A stretch of 64,000 bases of DNA, taken from NCBI GenBank assembly GCA_001599915.1, contig BCIG01000010.1, positions 186,001 to 250,000 of the forward strand, written 5' to 3'. The stretch is from Symbiotaphrina buchneri (Eukaryota > Ascomycota > Symbiotaphrinales > Symbiotaphrinaceae). Of the stretch, positions 1 to 9,790 are shown piece after piece (the stretch's first letter is position 1; every line of letters begins with the position of its first letter). Made by a program: the position numbers and the translations under genes. The notes beneath the pieces were generated by a model, which saw only the letters and a list, made by a program, of their open reading frames with translations, made no database searches and was not told the DNA's origin.

Positions 1-1297
1 TTCTTCAAACCGAAATGCTGCGTCGTACAATCCACGGCTGAACAGCAGTGGAACTCCTAGTCCCCAGATGCCGCAAGCAAAATATGCGCCTATCACCCCT
101 ACAAACTCTACGATTTCAAAGGCACGGGCGAGTACGCACGAGCCCCGCGACGCTCGTGTGGGTAAGGAGAACACCAGAGAGATTGCGGAATTTCTGCGCT
201 CGACAGAGCCCAACCCGGACCAGATGGCCTCACCTGTCATCGCTTCAATGAAGTCTCCGAAGGGCACACCTCGCAGTCCTTCGTCGCCAATGGGCCCTGG
301 CAATGATCCCACACAGTCTCGTTCACCAACTTCGAGTCGTTCTGGTCCCCGACTCCAGGCACGGGAGGCGAAGGCTCACGACAACATGGATCTGCATTTC
401 ATTGATTTCATACGACAAGGTCCAGTTGATGATCGTGTGGACCGCCGCTCACCAGGGAAGACTGCTTTACCAGTAAAATCAGCACCGGATTCCGACGATA
501 TGCCTGGGGCAAATGATCGTTCAGATAGGATTATTTCATCGGTTTCCATGGCAAGCACGCAGGACAGCTACGGATATCCGAAGTCTTTGCAATCGTCGTT
601 GAATTCCCGTACCGCTCTTCTTGGACAGCAGAATGATGGAAGTACGCTCCAGTCTTCTTACGCGGAATCAGCGCAGCCAATGAGAAAACAGAGCCGGGTC
701 AAAGACCCCTATGCCATTGACTATGATGACGATTACTTCGACGAGGAAGACGAAGACCCAATTCCAGTACGCAAGCCGCAGCGACAAGAGGAGAGCCTAA
801 TCGATTTCCTACGCAATGTCCCACCCCCCTCAGAAGTGCAAGCTTTGCCAGTCGTTGGGGTGTCCGCAGCTAATGACCCTCCGAAACTCTTGCAGAAGAA
901 AAATAGCAGCCCGACTCTGAGGTCACGGCTGATGCCGTCCAACAATTCCCTAAGGACGTCTGGGAGGAAATCATCGTTACCCAAAGGGAATGGTATTCTC
1001 GAGGACGAAGTCACCGAGGCTCCGAGAGTGCCACTCAACCCGGACATCTATAACGGTGGAACCATAGTATCCGGTGGGAAGAGGGCGAGGAGCGCCGGCG
1101 GAGCTGGAAGCGGCCAGCATCTCCCCGAAGCAAGGGAGCCGTACGTGAGCGCCGCTACGAGGGAGCTCGCTGATTTCCTGAGGAACTCGGGACCGCCGCC
1201 CTCGGCTCAGGCTACGCAGACAGCGCGATCCATCAAAGAGGAGCGGACACTTGCGAGGATGATTCGCAAGGTTAGGGCTGGGGCGAGAGTCATCTGA
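1..1297 (+). CDS. 3' part of a disordered protein with four DFLR-type motifs (unrecognised)
   Basis: The reading frame is open from base 2 of the window, so the 5' end lies outside and the true start cannot be placed. About 431 residues are visible. They are low in hydrophobics and rich in Ser, Pro, Arg and acidic residues, so the protein is probably largely disordered. Four short related motifs stand out: EIAEFLRSTEP, HFIDFIRQGP, SLIDFLRNVPPP and ELADFLRNSGPPP, the last close to the C-terminus, followed by a basic tail with TLARMIRKVR. An acidic patch rich in Asp/Glu/Tyr (about 721-760) lies between motifs two and three. No enzyme domain, signal peptide or membrane segment is visible. The spaced hydrophobic-FLR-Pro motif suggests repeated docking sites for one partner, which is inference. 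I do not recognise the family. Confidence 0.75.
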   Translation, partial: SSNRNAASYNPRLNSSGTPSPQMPQAKYAPITPTNSTISKARASTHEPRDARVGKENTREIAEFLRSTEPNPDQMASPVIASMKSPKGTPRSPSSPMGPGNDPTQSRSPTSSRSGPRLQAREAKAHDNMDLHFIDFIRQGPVDDRVDRRSPGKTALPVKSAPDSDDMPGANDRSDRIISSVSMASTQDSYGYPKSLQSSLNSRTALLGQQNDGSTLQSSYAESAQPMRKQSRVKDPYAIDYDDDYFDEEDEDPIPVRKPQRQEESLIDFLRNVPPPSEVQALPVVGVSAANDPPKLLQKKNSSPTLRSRLMPSNNSLRTSGRKSSLPKGNGILEDEVTEAPRVPLNPDIYNGGTIVSGGKRARSAGGAGSGQHLPEAREPYVSAATRELADFLRNSGPPPSAQATQTARSIKEERTLARMIRKVRAGARVI

Positions 1298-1856
1298 GGC
1301 TTTGAAGGGCTCCATGTCCTGATCGGAATTCGACATGGCGATGATTGACGACATATGTTCGCGACATTTATGATTTGCATTACTTCATACCCTTTGGCAA
1401 GCACTCTCTGCCATCCTCGTTGGAGCTTGAAGCTCCTCAGTTTAATTACCGCCTTTGCTCCCTTCATGTATGTGTACCAGGCTCATCAGCTCTCGGGTGG
1501 TCTGCATTCTCGTTTTCATCTCCATCACTCGCCTCTATACGGTGCAGTTTGGTTAGCATACTTCTTTTGCGTATGAGGAAAACCGGCTGCCCGTAAAGCG
1601 GAAAGTCATTTTTTCTGGTTTAGAGCAGACTCTGTATGCCGACAAGTGGATATCAGCAGTGATCGAATTGAATATGTCCTTTTGTATGAAAGCTTTCGAT
1701 CACCAACAGCTATAAACAAGATGATGAGGTAGTTGGGGGTTAGATAAGAACGCCGCTCTATATGCTCGCTCCGAACATCACACCCCACAGCTCGAATCGC
1801 AGAAGGAAAAGTGCCCCGTGCTCATGACCATAAAGAACGCCCCATCAACAGCGCAT
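1298..1856. other. intergenic, convergent 3' ends
   Basis: About 560 bases between the stop of the DFLR-motif gene and the stop of the TrpRS gene. Only short overlapping ORFs without family features are present. It should hold the two 3' UTRs and poly(A) sites. Confidence 0.6.
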
Positions 1857-3267
1857 CTATGAAGACGCTTGCGCCTTCGTCGTGCCCCACTCTAGCTTCC
1901 TAGGTGTCATGTATTGCCGCACAATCTCATCCGTCACTTTTGCTTTCCTCTCCTGGAAGGCCTTCACGTATGTCTGCAGTTCCTTGATACATAACGCCTT
2001 CAGCTCGCCGGTCAAGAGCTCCCCTTTCTTGTACGCGACTCTTATCCTCTCGAGCTCCTCGTCGTCCTCGATGAAAAAGGTAAGGTACTGAAACGAGACG
2101 TCCACATCAGGGTTTCCGCCAACTCTCCGCTGCTCCTCCGCGGACGTCTGCCCGCCCGAGAAAGCATACTTGTTGATCTTCTTCTTGATCTGGTTCGGCT
2201 CGTCCTTCATGAAGATGGCGGATATGTCAACACTGGCCGACATCTTGCTGCCTGGGCCTTGGAGGGCGGGCAGGAAAATGGCATGAATAAGTGCCGGTTT
2301 CTGGTACTTCAGCCGTGCGGCTACGTCGCGGGTCATTCTGAAGTAGGGGTCTTGGTCAATCGCACAAGGGATGAGACACGGAATTGTGGCGGTCTTTTTC
2401 GACATGGGCCCTTTGGGGTCGTCGCCGAAGACATCTGGGAATGTGGTCGCGAATGATGCCGCGGCTTGTATGGCCGCAAAATGTATCTTCCCGATGTTGT
2501 CACTGTATAGCCAAATCAGCACCACCGCAGACCGCGGGTGGGAGCACCCACCTGTCCGTGAACCCAAATATCCCTTTACTTTGGCTTGTAGTAACGGCTC
2601 TTGCAATCATCTGAGCATTCTGGTAAAAATGCCCACCCATATACTCCCAATCGCTGAAGATGAATGTCTTTTTGGGATCAAACCCAATGGCAATGATGTC
2701 TTTTGCGTTTGACTTGGAAAAGCCGATAGTATCTTGCACGGTAAGTGCTGATTTGAAAAGAAACTTCTCGTCGTCTGTCAACATGATGACCAATGGCACA
2801 TCAAGTACGTCGTGTAACCATCTAACATGTCATCAGCGAGACTGGGGCCGAACCAGGGGCGATGGTACGCACTTGGTGAATTCGAAGGGGATTGTGTGTC
2901 CAATATGCATACTGTCGCTGCTAGGACCCCGGCCAGTGTAAAGGAAAAAAGGTTGCTTCTTCTCCACCCGATCCAGGACGGTCTCCAGGTCACGATGGCT
3001 GAAGACTATGCCACGCCTCATAAAGCGATGTGGCTTGTGGCCGGTAACCCGCTCGAAGCGCTCAAGCAATGGTTTGTCTATCCTCCTTGTGCCGAATTGC
3101 ATGACCAGTTTGTCGTAGTCAATGGCGAGCGCAACGCCATCTTGGCCTATCTCGCCGGAGACATCCCAGGGTGTCACGCTCTGCTCAACGACTTTGGGCG
3201 CAACAGGAGCTTGCTCAGCCAGAGAGAGGTTCGTGATGGCGGGAGGATCAGTGGTCTCGTCTGCCAT
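1857..3267 (-). CDS. WRS1: cytosolic tryptophanyl-tRNA synthetase
   Basis: Charges tRNA-Trp with tryptophan in the cytosol (class Ic synthetase). Three exons on the minus strand: 3267-2873, 2821-2552 and 2502-1857. The introns are 51 and 49 nt with GTGCGT and GTGGGT donors, giving about 436 residues, the usual length of the eukaryotic cytosolic enzyme. Visible signatures: the HIGH box in [14 protein letters not shown] (exon 1), the following [11 protein letters not shown] segment across the first intron, YMGGHFYQN in exon 2, and the KMSKS-equivalent GSKMSASVD in exon 3. The ATG at 3267 is in good context (ccaccATGG). The N-terminus is a short extension with no mitochondrial presequence, which favours the cytosolic form. 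It is divergent from the PRELI/MSF1 gene. Confidence 0.97.
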
Positions 3268-3620
3268 GGTGGTTATGCAGCGGTGTACGATCTGATGCGC
3301 TCTCGTATTATTGTCGCGGGGTGTTGATGTTGCTTCCTTGTCGCTGAATCATTTATTCCACTGGTTGGGTTGATTATCAGTTCCCTTTTTCGTCGTGGTG
3401 GGAGGGGAGCTGAGTCATCAGCTTCCCCGCCATTCCGTCCGTCAACTAAAAGCGGCAAGGAGTGGTCTCGTGAGGTCGAGAACAAGCACCACAAAAGCTT
3501 AGCAGCTTCCGCCTGCTCCAGCTCTCTCCACGCCACCCGTTGATGCCAACTACGAAGCTCAACACTCCCATCACGACCATTCTACTCCAGCTTGCGCCCA
3601 GTCGACGTGGATGAGTGGCA
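3268..3620. promoter_or_regulatory. bidirectional promoter, TrpRS / PRELI-like
   Basis: About 350 bases separate the two divergent ATGs, so both promoters must lie here. No consensus element could be assigned with confidence. Confidence 0.5.
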
Positions 3621-4454
3621 ATGGTCAAGTTCTATGAGAATGTCTTCACCTACGATTACTCCTTTCCCGCCGTGACCTTGGCATACTTCCTCCGTTACCC
3701 GAATCCCTACTCCAAACACGTACTTTGCACCGACGTCATTGACCGGTACCTCGACCCGGAAACAGGCCGATTGCACACGACAAGGCTACATCTGAAGAGG
3801 TCAAAGGTGCCCTCGGCTGTCTTTCGGTTGATTCCTTCGAGCCTGGTCGGGGCGAAAGGTGATGCCAGCCAGAGCTTCATCCTCGAAAAGAGTGTGGTCG
3901 ACATCCGCCAAGGCTGGATGCACACAGAGAGCCGGAATCTCGAATGGACCGGAGTCCTAAGTGTGGTTGAAGAACAACTGTATCGGAGACCGTCTAGCGC
4001 AGCTCTCCAGCCACTCGGCAATGGAGAGGCCAAGATGGAGCACGTAAAGGAAGGGACGACAGAAGTTACCACGACTGTGACGTTCCATTCGCGCTTGGGT
4101 CAAGCAAGGGCTCGTACCCATGCACAAAATGGTGCTACGGCCCATCACAGCTACGAGGAGGAGCCGCCAGCGGATGAGAGCGAGGCGCCTGCCAAGAAGG
4201 GCTTCTTCCAGGCTTGGTCTACCTCATCCATCCAGCGGTCCATCGAGATCATCGGTGTTCGGCGTTCGGGAGATATGATCAGGAAAAGCAAAGAAGGCAT
4301 GAAAGTAGTGTTGGAAAGGCTGCGCGAGGGTGGCCTGGTTGGCGTCATCGAGGGCATGCGACAGGATCGAGCTGATAACCATCATCACGAGGGACCTTGG
4401 AAAGCTGTTTGGCGGGCGGGACAGGACAGCGACAGCGATGGGCCAAACTCTTGA
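3621..4454 (+). CDS. PRELI/MSF1-domain mitochondrial lipid-transfer protein (Ups family)
   Basis: Ups/PRELI proteins, paired with Mdm35, carry phosphatidic acid (Ups1) or phosphatidylserine (Ups2) across the mitochondrial intermembrane space for cardiolipin and PE synthesis. One uninterrupted exon of 277 residues. The start MVKFYENVFTYDYSF is the characteristic MSF1-domain beginning; an in-frame GTG six bases upstream is not needed. The domain (about 1-190) shows YPNPYSKHVLCTDVI, then THTRxLHLKR-like strands and the ESRNLEWTG strand near residue 115. The rest is a basic, amphipathic tail of about 85 residues ending in a Ser/Asp-rich stretch, longer than in yeast Ups1. Whether it is the Ups1-like or Ups2-like paralogue cannot be decided here. 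It is divergent from TrpRS. Confidence 0.9.
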   Translation: MVKFYENVFTYDYSFPAVTLAYFLRYPNPYSKHVLCTDVIDRYLDPETGRLHTTRLHLKRSKVPSAVFRLIPSSLVGAKGDASQSFILEKSVVDIRQGWMHTESRNLEWTGVLSVVEEQLYRRPSSAALQPLGNGEAKMEHVKEGTTEVTTTVTFHSRLGQARARTHAQNGATAHHSYEEEPPADESEAPAKKGFFQAWSTSSIQRSIEIIGVRRSGDMIRKSKEGMKVVLERLREGGLVGVIEGMRQDRADNHHHEGPWKAVWRAGQDSDSDGPNS

Positions 4455-5738
4455 TGGCTCTAATTCCGGATCATTACAACCGCTCCACTCACCAATTCCT
4501 TTTTATTCTCGTTCACGACATTGTTTTACTAGGACTGGGTGCATAGCGATGTGGAGGGAATTGGCGTTTTGTTTTCTCCGCTTCGGTCTTGTCTCGATTG
4601 GACGAAGGAGCTATATGATCATACTACAGGCATTTTCAGCTGGACGGCTCGGCGTCCCAGGCTGCCGGCCTGGGCACGAGATACCGCAGGCCCCAGGTAG
4701 TGCGGACTGGAAAGTAGGATCTTATCCTAGTGGACACGGTGCTTTGAACATCGGTTTCGGAGGTGATGACGCCTACGCTGAGACTATAGGATTACGCCTG
4801 TCCAGTCGGTAGTTACCTTATTATAACCAGGCTATGGGCGATTGGGTCCATGTGAACAATCTGCCATTGGTTTAAATACAACTGATGCTGCACTTGTTGA
4901 ACAGTACCATCCATAATTGCGACCCCAAGCTGTAAATGTTCCAATTTCTTATGATGTTCTCTGTGTGAATGCCTTCCATAGATTTGGTTGCAGTATCAGG
5001 TCACGCTCGACTCACAATGACGAGATTATGCCATATGCAACAAGCTTCAAAAATTTCTTCACTCTATGAACAGCCGTTAACGGAACTAGCTCAATGACAT
5101 CGATGAATCTTAATATCACTAGACCCTGTATGAAATATTCACAAATTCATCAGGTCCACTGAGGCAAGGTACTCGGTCAACTGGCAAGCTTGCCTGCAAT
5201 TCTGGTCCCTTTCGGTTAGACTGTTTTAAGCTGTGGACGACGGGAAGGTTGCCTTGACAGGGCCCCTGTTTCCAGCCATCCTTCGACCTCCGTACCATCG
5301 ACCACCACAAAGAGATCATCCGTAGAAACCGCTACGGCCTTTAATGTTTGAATTACTACCGTCTACGGTATCCAGTGATTATTCTGAAGAATTTAGACTA
5401 TATCCTTGGGTGCGACTGCTGCGAATGTTTCCGGTTTCCGGAACGGAAGCAAAAGAGCGTGCCGTGCCGTCCTCACAGCTGAATTTCCTTTGCTCTCATT
5501 TCGACTGAATTGTTATTTGATAAGTCGCCTTCCTTTGCCTCGTCGACTCTACCTTCATCTTCTTCCACTTGTTTCTCAAACTACCAAATCAGAAGTTCTG
5601 CTTGTCTGCAGCGCGCAGTTTCCTGTTTATCTTCTGTCAAGCTGCTGCTTGCCTTGGCGTCCCGACCTTGAACGCGACTCTGGACAAAATTCCCTTGTCA
5701 GCCATACAGCCTAAATATTATATATTTTATTGGCAGAC
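4455..5738. other. intergenic, 1.28 kb
   Basis: No gene is supported. ORFs of 60-100 codons occur but have no motif or codon pattern of a gene. The right part (about 5470-5720) is CT-rich and is probably the leader of the SDR gene. Confidence 0.55.
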
Positions 5739-6825
5739 ATGGCCGGTCTATTGCGCCTCCTGAAAGGCAAATGGTATCCACCTGAGGATCCGTCAACTGA
5801 TCTGAGCGGGAAAGTTGTCATTGTGACTGGGGCGAACACCGGCCTCGGGTTCGAGGCTGCAATGAAATATGTCAAACTTGGGGCGGCGAAGGTTATTATC
5901 GGATGTCGAAGTCTGAACAAGGGTAAACAAGCCCAAAAGGCCATTGAGGATGCCAGGGGGCATGTCGGCGTCGTGGATGTGTGGCAACTGGATATGGACA
6001 CCTATAAAAGTGTCACAGCCTTCGCCGAGCGCGCCAGTTCCGAATTGAAGCGAATTGATATTGTCCTGTTGAATGCAGGTGTACACATGAAGAATTATCA
6101 AGAGTCACCTGAGGGCTGGGAAGAGGATATCCAGGTCAATGTCCTCTCGACAGCTCTTCTCGCACTCCTACTCCTCCCGAAGCTGAAGTCACAGGAAAGG
6201 GATCAAGGGAGGGATGTATTTACACCGCATCTTGTCATTGTTGGTTCTGGCACGCATACCCATGCCAAGGTCGACAGGATTCAAAACAACAGTGTGCTTC
6301 GGACCTATAGCAACCCAAAAGGATACAGTGGTTTTGACCAATACCCTCGGTCCAAGCTCTTTGCGCACCATATCGCAGCAGAGCTAGCGAAAATGGCATT
6401 AGATGATCAAGGCAGACCGCTGGTCATTGTCAATGTCGTGTGCCCAGGGATGTGCCGATCTGACCTTGGTCGGCAATACAAATCGCTGTTGGAACAAGCT
6501 GCGACCACGGTCTTCTATTCTATGTTTGCCAGGACGACAGAGCAAGGGAGCAGGAGCCTTGTAAGCGCCAGCTTGCTTCCTCCTGAACACCACGGGAAAT
6601 GGTGGCAGTATGACACGTTCCCACCGTAAGCTTACAAGTGGACCCCTGAAATGTATCACGCTGATCGAATTTAGTCAAGGCCCACTGGTAACATCAGAAG
6701 AGGGACAAAGGCTGCAAAGCCAGGTCTGGAGCGAAGTCCTGCAGGAATTGAAAGAGAAGGTGCCTCAGCTGCCGCTTGATGTTTCAGCACCCGGCCAGAG
6801 CTCGAATGCGGCAGTACTCAAGTAG
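5739..6825 (+). CDS. short-chain dehydrogenase/reductase (SDR)
   Basis: NAD(P)-dependent oxidoreductase of unknown substrate. Exons 5739-6625 and 6675-6825 (49-nt intron, GTAAGC donor, TTTAG acceptor) join in frame through FPP and GPLVTSEEG, giving 345 residues. Visible SDR features: the glycine-rich cofactor motif TGANTGLG (about residue 30), the stabilising LNAG segment (about 110), a catalytic Ser region in IVGSGTH, and the YxxxK pair in QYPRSKL (about 205). The Arg in CRSLNK just after beta-2 favours NADP(H). The C-terminus (EGQRLQSQVWSEVLQELK) is the helix seen in the fungal WWOX/retinol-dehydrogenase-like subgroup often found near secondary-metabolite genes. No such cluster is visible here. 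The ATG at 5739 is preferred over an in-frame TTG at 5730. Confidence 0.9.
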
Positions 6826-8144
6826 ACAGCGACACTTTCATAGCATTTGGACTCATCATGCCAATCTGAGGTAATCGAAAGTTGCTTTTCTGGATCACTG
6901 GTGTCGTCGGACGGAAATCTGGAAGGGTACTGCATCTGGGGACGCGGTGTATGAGAGGGTCATGGTATCCAGCTAGACAGTTACTATATACCCTGTAATT
7001 CACCAAGATCTGCCTATTAGCCCTATTCACTGTAAAATATCTGCAGCAGGTACAGTACCTGACCATCGTTTCCCTCTTGAGGTTTGATCTGCGAACTCCC
7101 GGAATTTCAGAAGGAGTTAAGGCCGTATCCACTGCAAGCCATTACTTACGATCTGCTGATCGCTCTGACATGCAGGAATAGAGTTCCGGAGGGCCTAATT
7201 CTCATATTAATATTTTTCCGTTCAGGCTGCAAAAGGCGTTACTAAGCTCGGATGCCCTTCTCCAACCTTCTCGGCGCTCACCTTGCGGTGTGGCTATTAT
7301 ATCAAATGCTGACCAGTCTATAAATAAAACAGGGGAGCGCGCCTACCCTCTTGCTAGCGAACAGCAATTCGGCATCTTTCCTGTACCCAGGTAAAGTACC
7401 CGTCTTATGTCCTGACCATCACCAACTTGTTTTTGGCTGGATTAGCGCGCGATACCGAGGCCTGCCGGTGGGCGGCACAGCAATAATGGTCTCTTTGATT
7501 CAGAGTGCCCTACTTGGCATTCGGGCGCTGGCTGGAGCACCGTGATTTCGCATGCCCAAGAACCTTACCTTATGCAGCCCGGGCTTAGGTGCGGGCGACG
7601 AAAATAGCCTATGAGCGGGGCTTGATGATAGAGCAGCATCATTTCCATACCTCTACCGTTTCACAGCATCTCTCCTCCCATAGTCGCGGGTTCAGATCCA
7701 ATGTCTGCACCTTAGCTCCTTGATACCCCGCTTGCCTTGCACTCCAGGCTTGACTAGTCTGCGCGGCACGGAAACTTTCTTTTGACCCTCAGACGCCATC
7801 TTACTCTTTCTTACTTCTTTCTTACACATGGAGTCCCCCTTACCTTACTGAGCATTATGCCGATCTAGCGATAGGCTGGCGGCACAGTCGAGATCTCTCT
7901 CTGTGCACCTATTCTTGTGTCACAGCCACCAGACCTCCAAAGTTTCCATTCTAGGCATCTTTTGGCTCCGACTAAGGCATCTATTTGTAAGTTGCTGGCG
8001 AGCACCATGGTGGAAGCTCTCTGCTGTCGTCTCTATAAAGGGGCGCGTCCCCCGGTCATGCAGACAACCGCTTCGGAAGAGCACTCTTCCAATATCAACC
8101 TCTTTCAACCTGTTTCATTTTATCCTTTTCAGTTCTCTCCCCCC
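6826..8144. other. intergenic, upstream of the DUF3455 gene
   Basis: About 1.3 kb without a supportable gene, ending at the assembly gap. It holds several short TACC/GGTA-rich motifs and a pyrimidine-rich stretch before the gap, consistent with a promoter and leader. Confidence 0.5.
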
Positions 8145-8244
8145 NNNNNNNNNNNNNNNNNNNNNNNNNNNNNNNNNNNNNNNNNNNNNNNNNNNNNNNN
8201 NNNNNNNNNNNNNNNNNNNNNNNNNNNNNNNNNNNNNNNNNNNN
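8145..8244. other. assembly gap (100 N)
   Basis: Exactly 100 Ns, the usual placeholder for a gap of unknown size. Both sides end in a run of C (CTCCCCCC before, CCCCC after), so the break lies in a C-rich tract about 60 bases upstream of the DUF3455 start codon. Real sequence is missing, so promoter distances here are unreliable. Confidence 0.99.
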
Positions 8245-8306
8245 CCCCCATTTTTCTGTTGTGAGCTGCGATCCTCTATATACATCTCCTACAAGCCATC
8301 GACGCG

Positions 8307-9050
8307 ATGCATCCAGTCGTCGTTGGACTAATTTCCTCTTTCCTATTCAACATTGGCTCTGCACTTCCCTACGAGCCTCCTATACACGAGATTTTTGATT
8401 TCGTCACGATTGCCAGCCCTGACCTGGTTGCCGGTGAGTCACATTCCATCAGTTCGTGGACTATATACTTACGTTCTGGTGCAGGGAACCAGAGCTTACC
8501 CGCCCCAGCTGATAACCAGACATTGAAGGTTATCACCCTAGGGATTGGCGTTCAGAACTACACCTGCGACCTGTCCAACCCGTCTGCCATTCCTGTCTCA
8601 AAGGGCGCCATTGCAACCTTGTACGATGCCAGTGCAGTCCTAGAACTCTCTGCGGAGCTCTTCGAAGTATTGCCGGCCATTGCAACTTTCTTCAACCAGA
8701 CACTGCTTGAGCCGGCGGTCGTATTCCCCGAACTCCTTCCCCCGGTGGGGAATCATTTCTTTGACAGCACGGGAGCACCTACGTTCAACTTCAATGCCAC
8801 AGGGCTTCTAAGCGCAAAGAAGGTGGGGGACATCAAAGCTCCAGCAAATGCAGTACGCGGGCAGACGGGGAGCGGAGCCGTGGATTGGCTCTTTTTAGAA
8901 GACAATGGCAAAGGGATCAGTAAGAACGGATTTTCCTCGGTCTACCGTGTGCAGACTGCAGGTGGTAACCCGCCGAAAAGCTGTGTCAACCAGCCCGGGA
9001 CAATAAGCGTACCGTATTCTGCGCAATACTGGTTTTACGTCTCCAGCTGA
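8307..9050 (+). CDS. secreted DUF3455-family protein
   Basis: Exons 8307-8433 and 8485-9050 give 230 residues. The 51-nt intron (GTGAGT...GTGCAG) has no in-frame stop, so an unspliced 247-residue reading is also open. The N-terminus MHPVVVGLISSFLFNIGSALP looks like a signal peptide of about 20 residues. Mature features match fungal DUF3455 proteins, often mislabelled malate dehydrogenase: the LKVITLGIGVQNYTC strand, GNHFFDSTGAPTF, the GAVDWLFL segment, and a VYRVQTAGGNPP...C C-terminal region ending in YSAQYWFY. Several N-glycosylation sequons (NQS, NQT, NYT, NAT) fit secretion. The biochemical role of the family is not established. The stop is followed directly by a purine microsatellite. 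Confidence 0.88.
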   Translation: MHPVVVGLISSFLFNIGSALPYEPPIHEIFDFVTIASPDLVAGESHSISSWTIYLRSGAGNQSLPAPADNQTLKVITLGIGVQNYTCDLSNPSAIPVSKGAIATLYDASAVLELSAELFEVLPAIATFFNQTLLEPAVVFPELLPPVGNHFFDSTGAPTFNFNATGLLSAKKVGDIKAPANAVRGQTGSGAVDWLFLEDNGKGISKNGFSSVYRVQTAGGNPPKSCVNQPGTISVPYSAQYWFYVSS

Positions 9051-9094
9051 AGAAAGAGAGAGAGGGAGAGAGAAAGAAAGAAAGAGAAAGGGGG
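9051..9094. repeat. purine (GA)n/(GAAA)n microsatellite
   Basis: A 44-base tract made only of A and G (AGAGAGAGGGAG, then GAAAGAAAG units) begins immediately after the stop codon of the DUF3455 gene, in its 3' UTR. Confidence 0.95.
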
Positions 9095-9790
9095 CAAGAT
9101 CCCCAATTGGAATCTGGCGGCTACTCTGTTCAATGTCTTGCATGTCTTGTAAATATATCGGTCGATTAAAGTTGTCCCTATAGACTGGCATTTATATTGA
9201 TTTTGGGACCCTTTGATCCCAATGTGCTTGGATTGGATGAGCCATATGCCCCAGGTTGAGACACAGTGATGATTGAGAACAGATGCGAGAATTCTCCAAG
9301 ATGTGAAGTGTCTATCTCTTCGTTGTTCTTCAATTAAGATCCACATGATATATCTGCCTTTGTTACGAAGTGGGTACGTTACTTCTTGAGCCTGTGAATC
9401 AGTGAACTTCCATGGATGTCAGTGCTCGCTTCCCCGTTACCCCATGCAGTTTAGGCAGGCGCATCATCCCAACGGAATGGAATACTCCGTGACGGTCCAT
9501 GTACTTTCCCTTTGCCCTCGTCCATTTTGATGCGAGATACCTGTAGCTGGTACTGTCAACTTTTTGCACATCCCGCTGATCTGCTCGCACTCCTTTCTCT
9601 GCTCCTCCACCTGTCATATCTTGCCCCGCGCTGCATCGTGCTTGACCAGACGAGCTTCGCCCTCGCCTTCTGGAGCTGCTCCAGAGTCTGATACTGCGCA
9701 TCACGCCGAGTCTTCCCATTCGCCCCTTGCGAGCTCGTCACCTCGGCCTTGCGACGTCTGAACCGTCCACGTCCGATCCCAGACGGAGTC
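9095..9790. other. intergenic
   Basis: About 700 bases with no supportable gene. The last 200 bases are CT-rich and are probably the leader of the Barentsz-like gene. Confidence 0.55.

Noticed and set aside
5739-9050. SDR plus secreted DUF3455 as a secondary-metabolite cluster
   Set aside because: No backbone enzyme, P450, transporter or cluster regulator nearby; neighbours are housekeeping genes.
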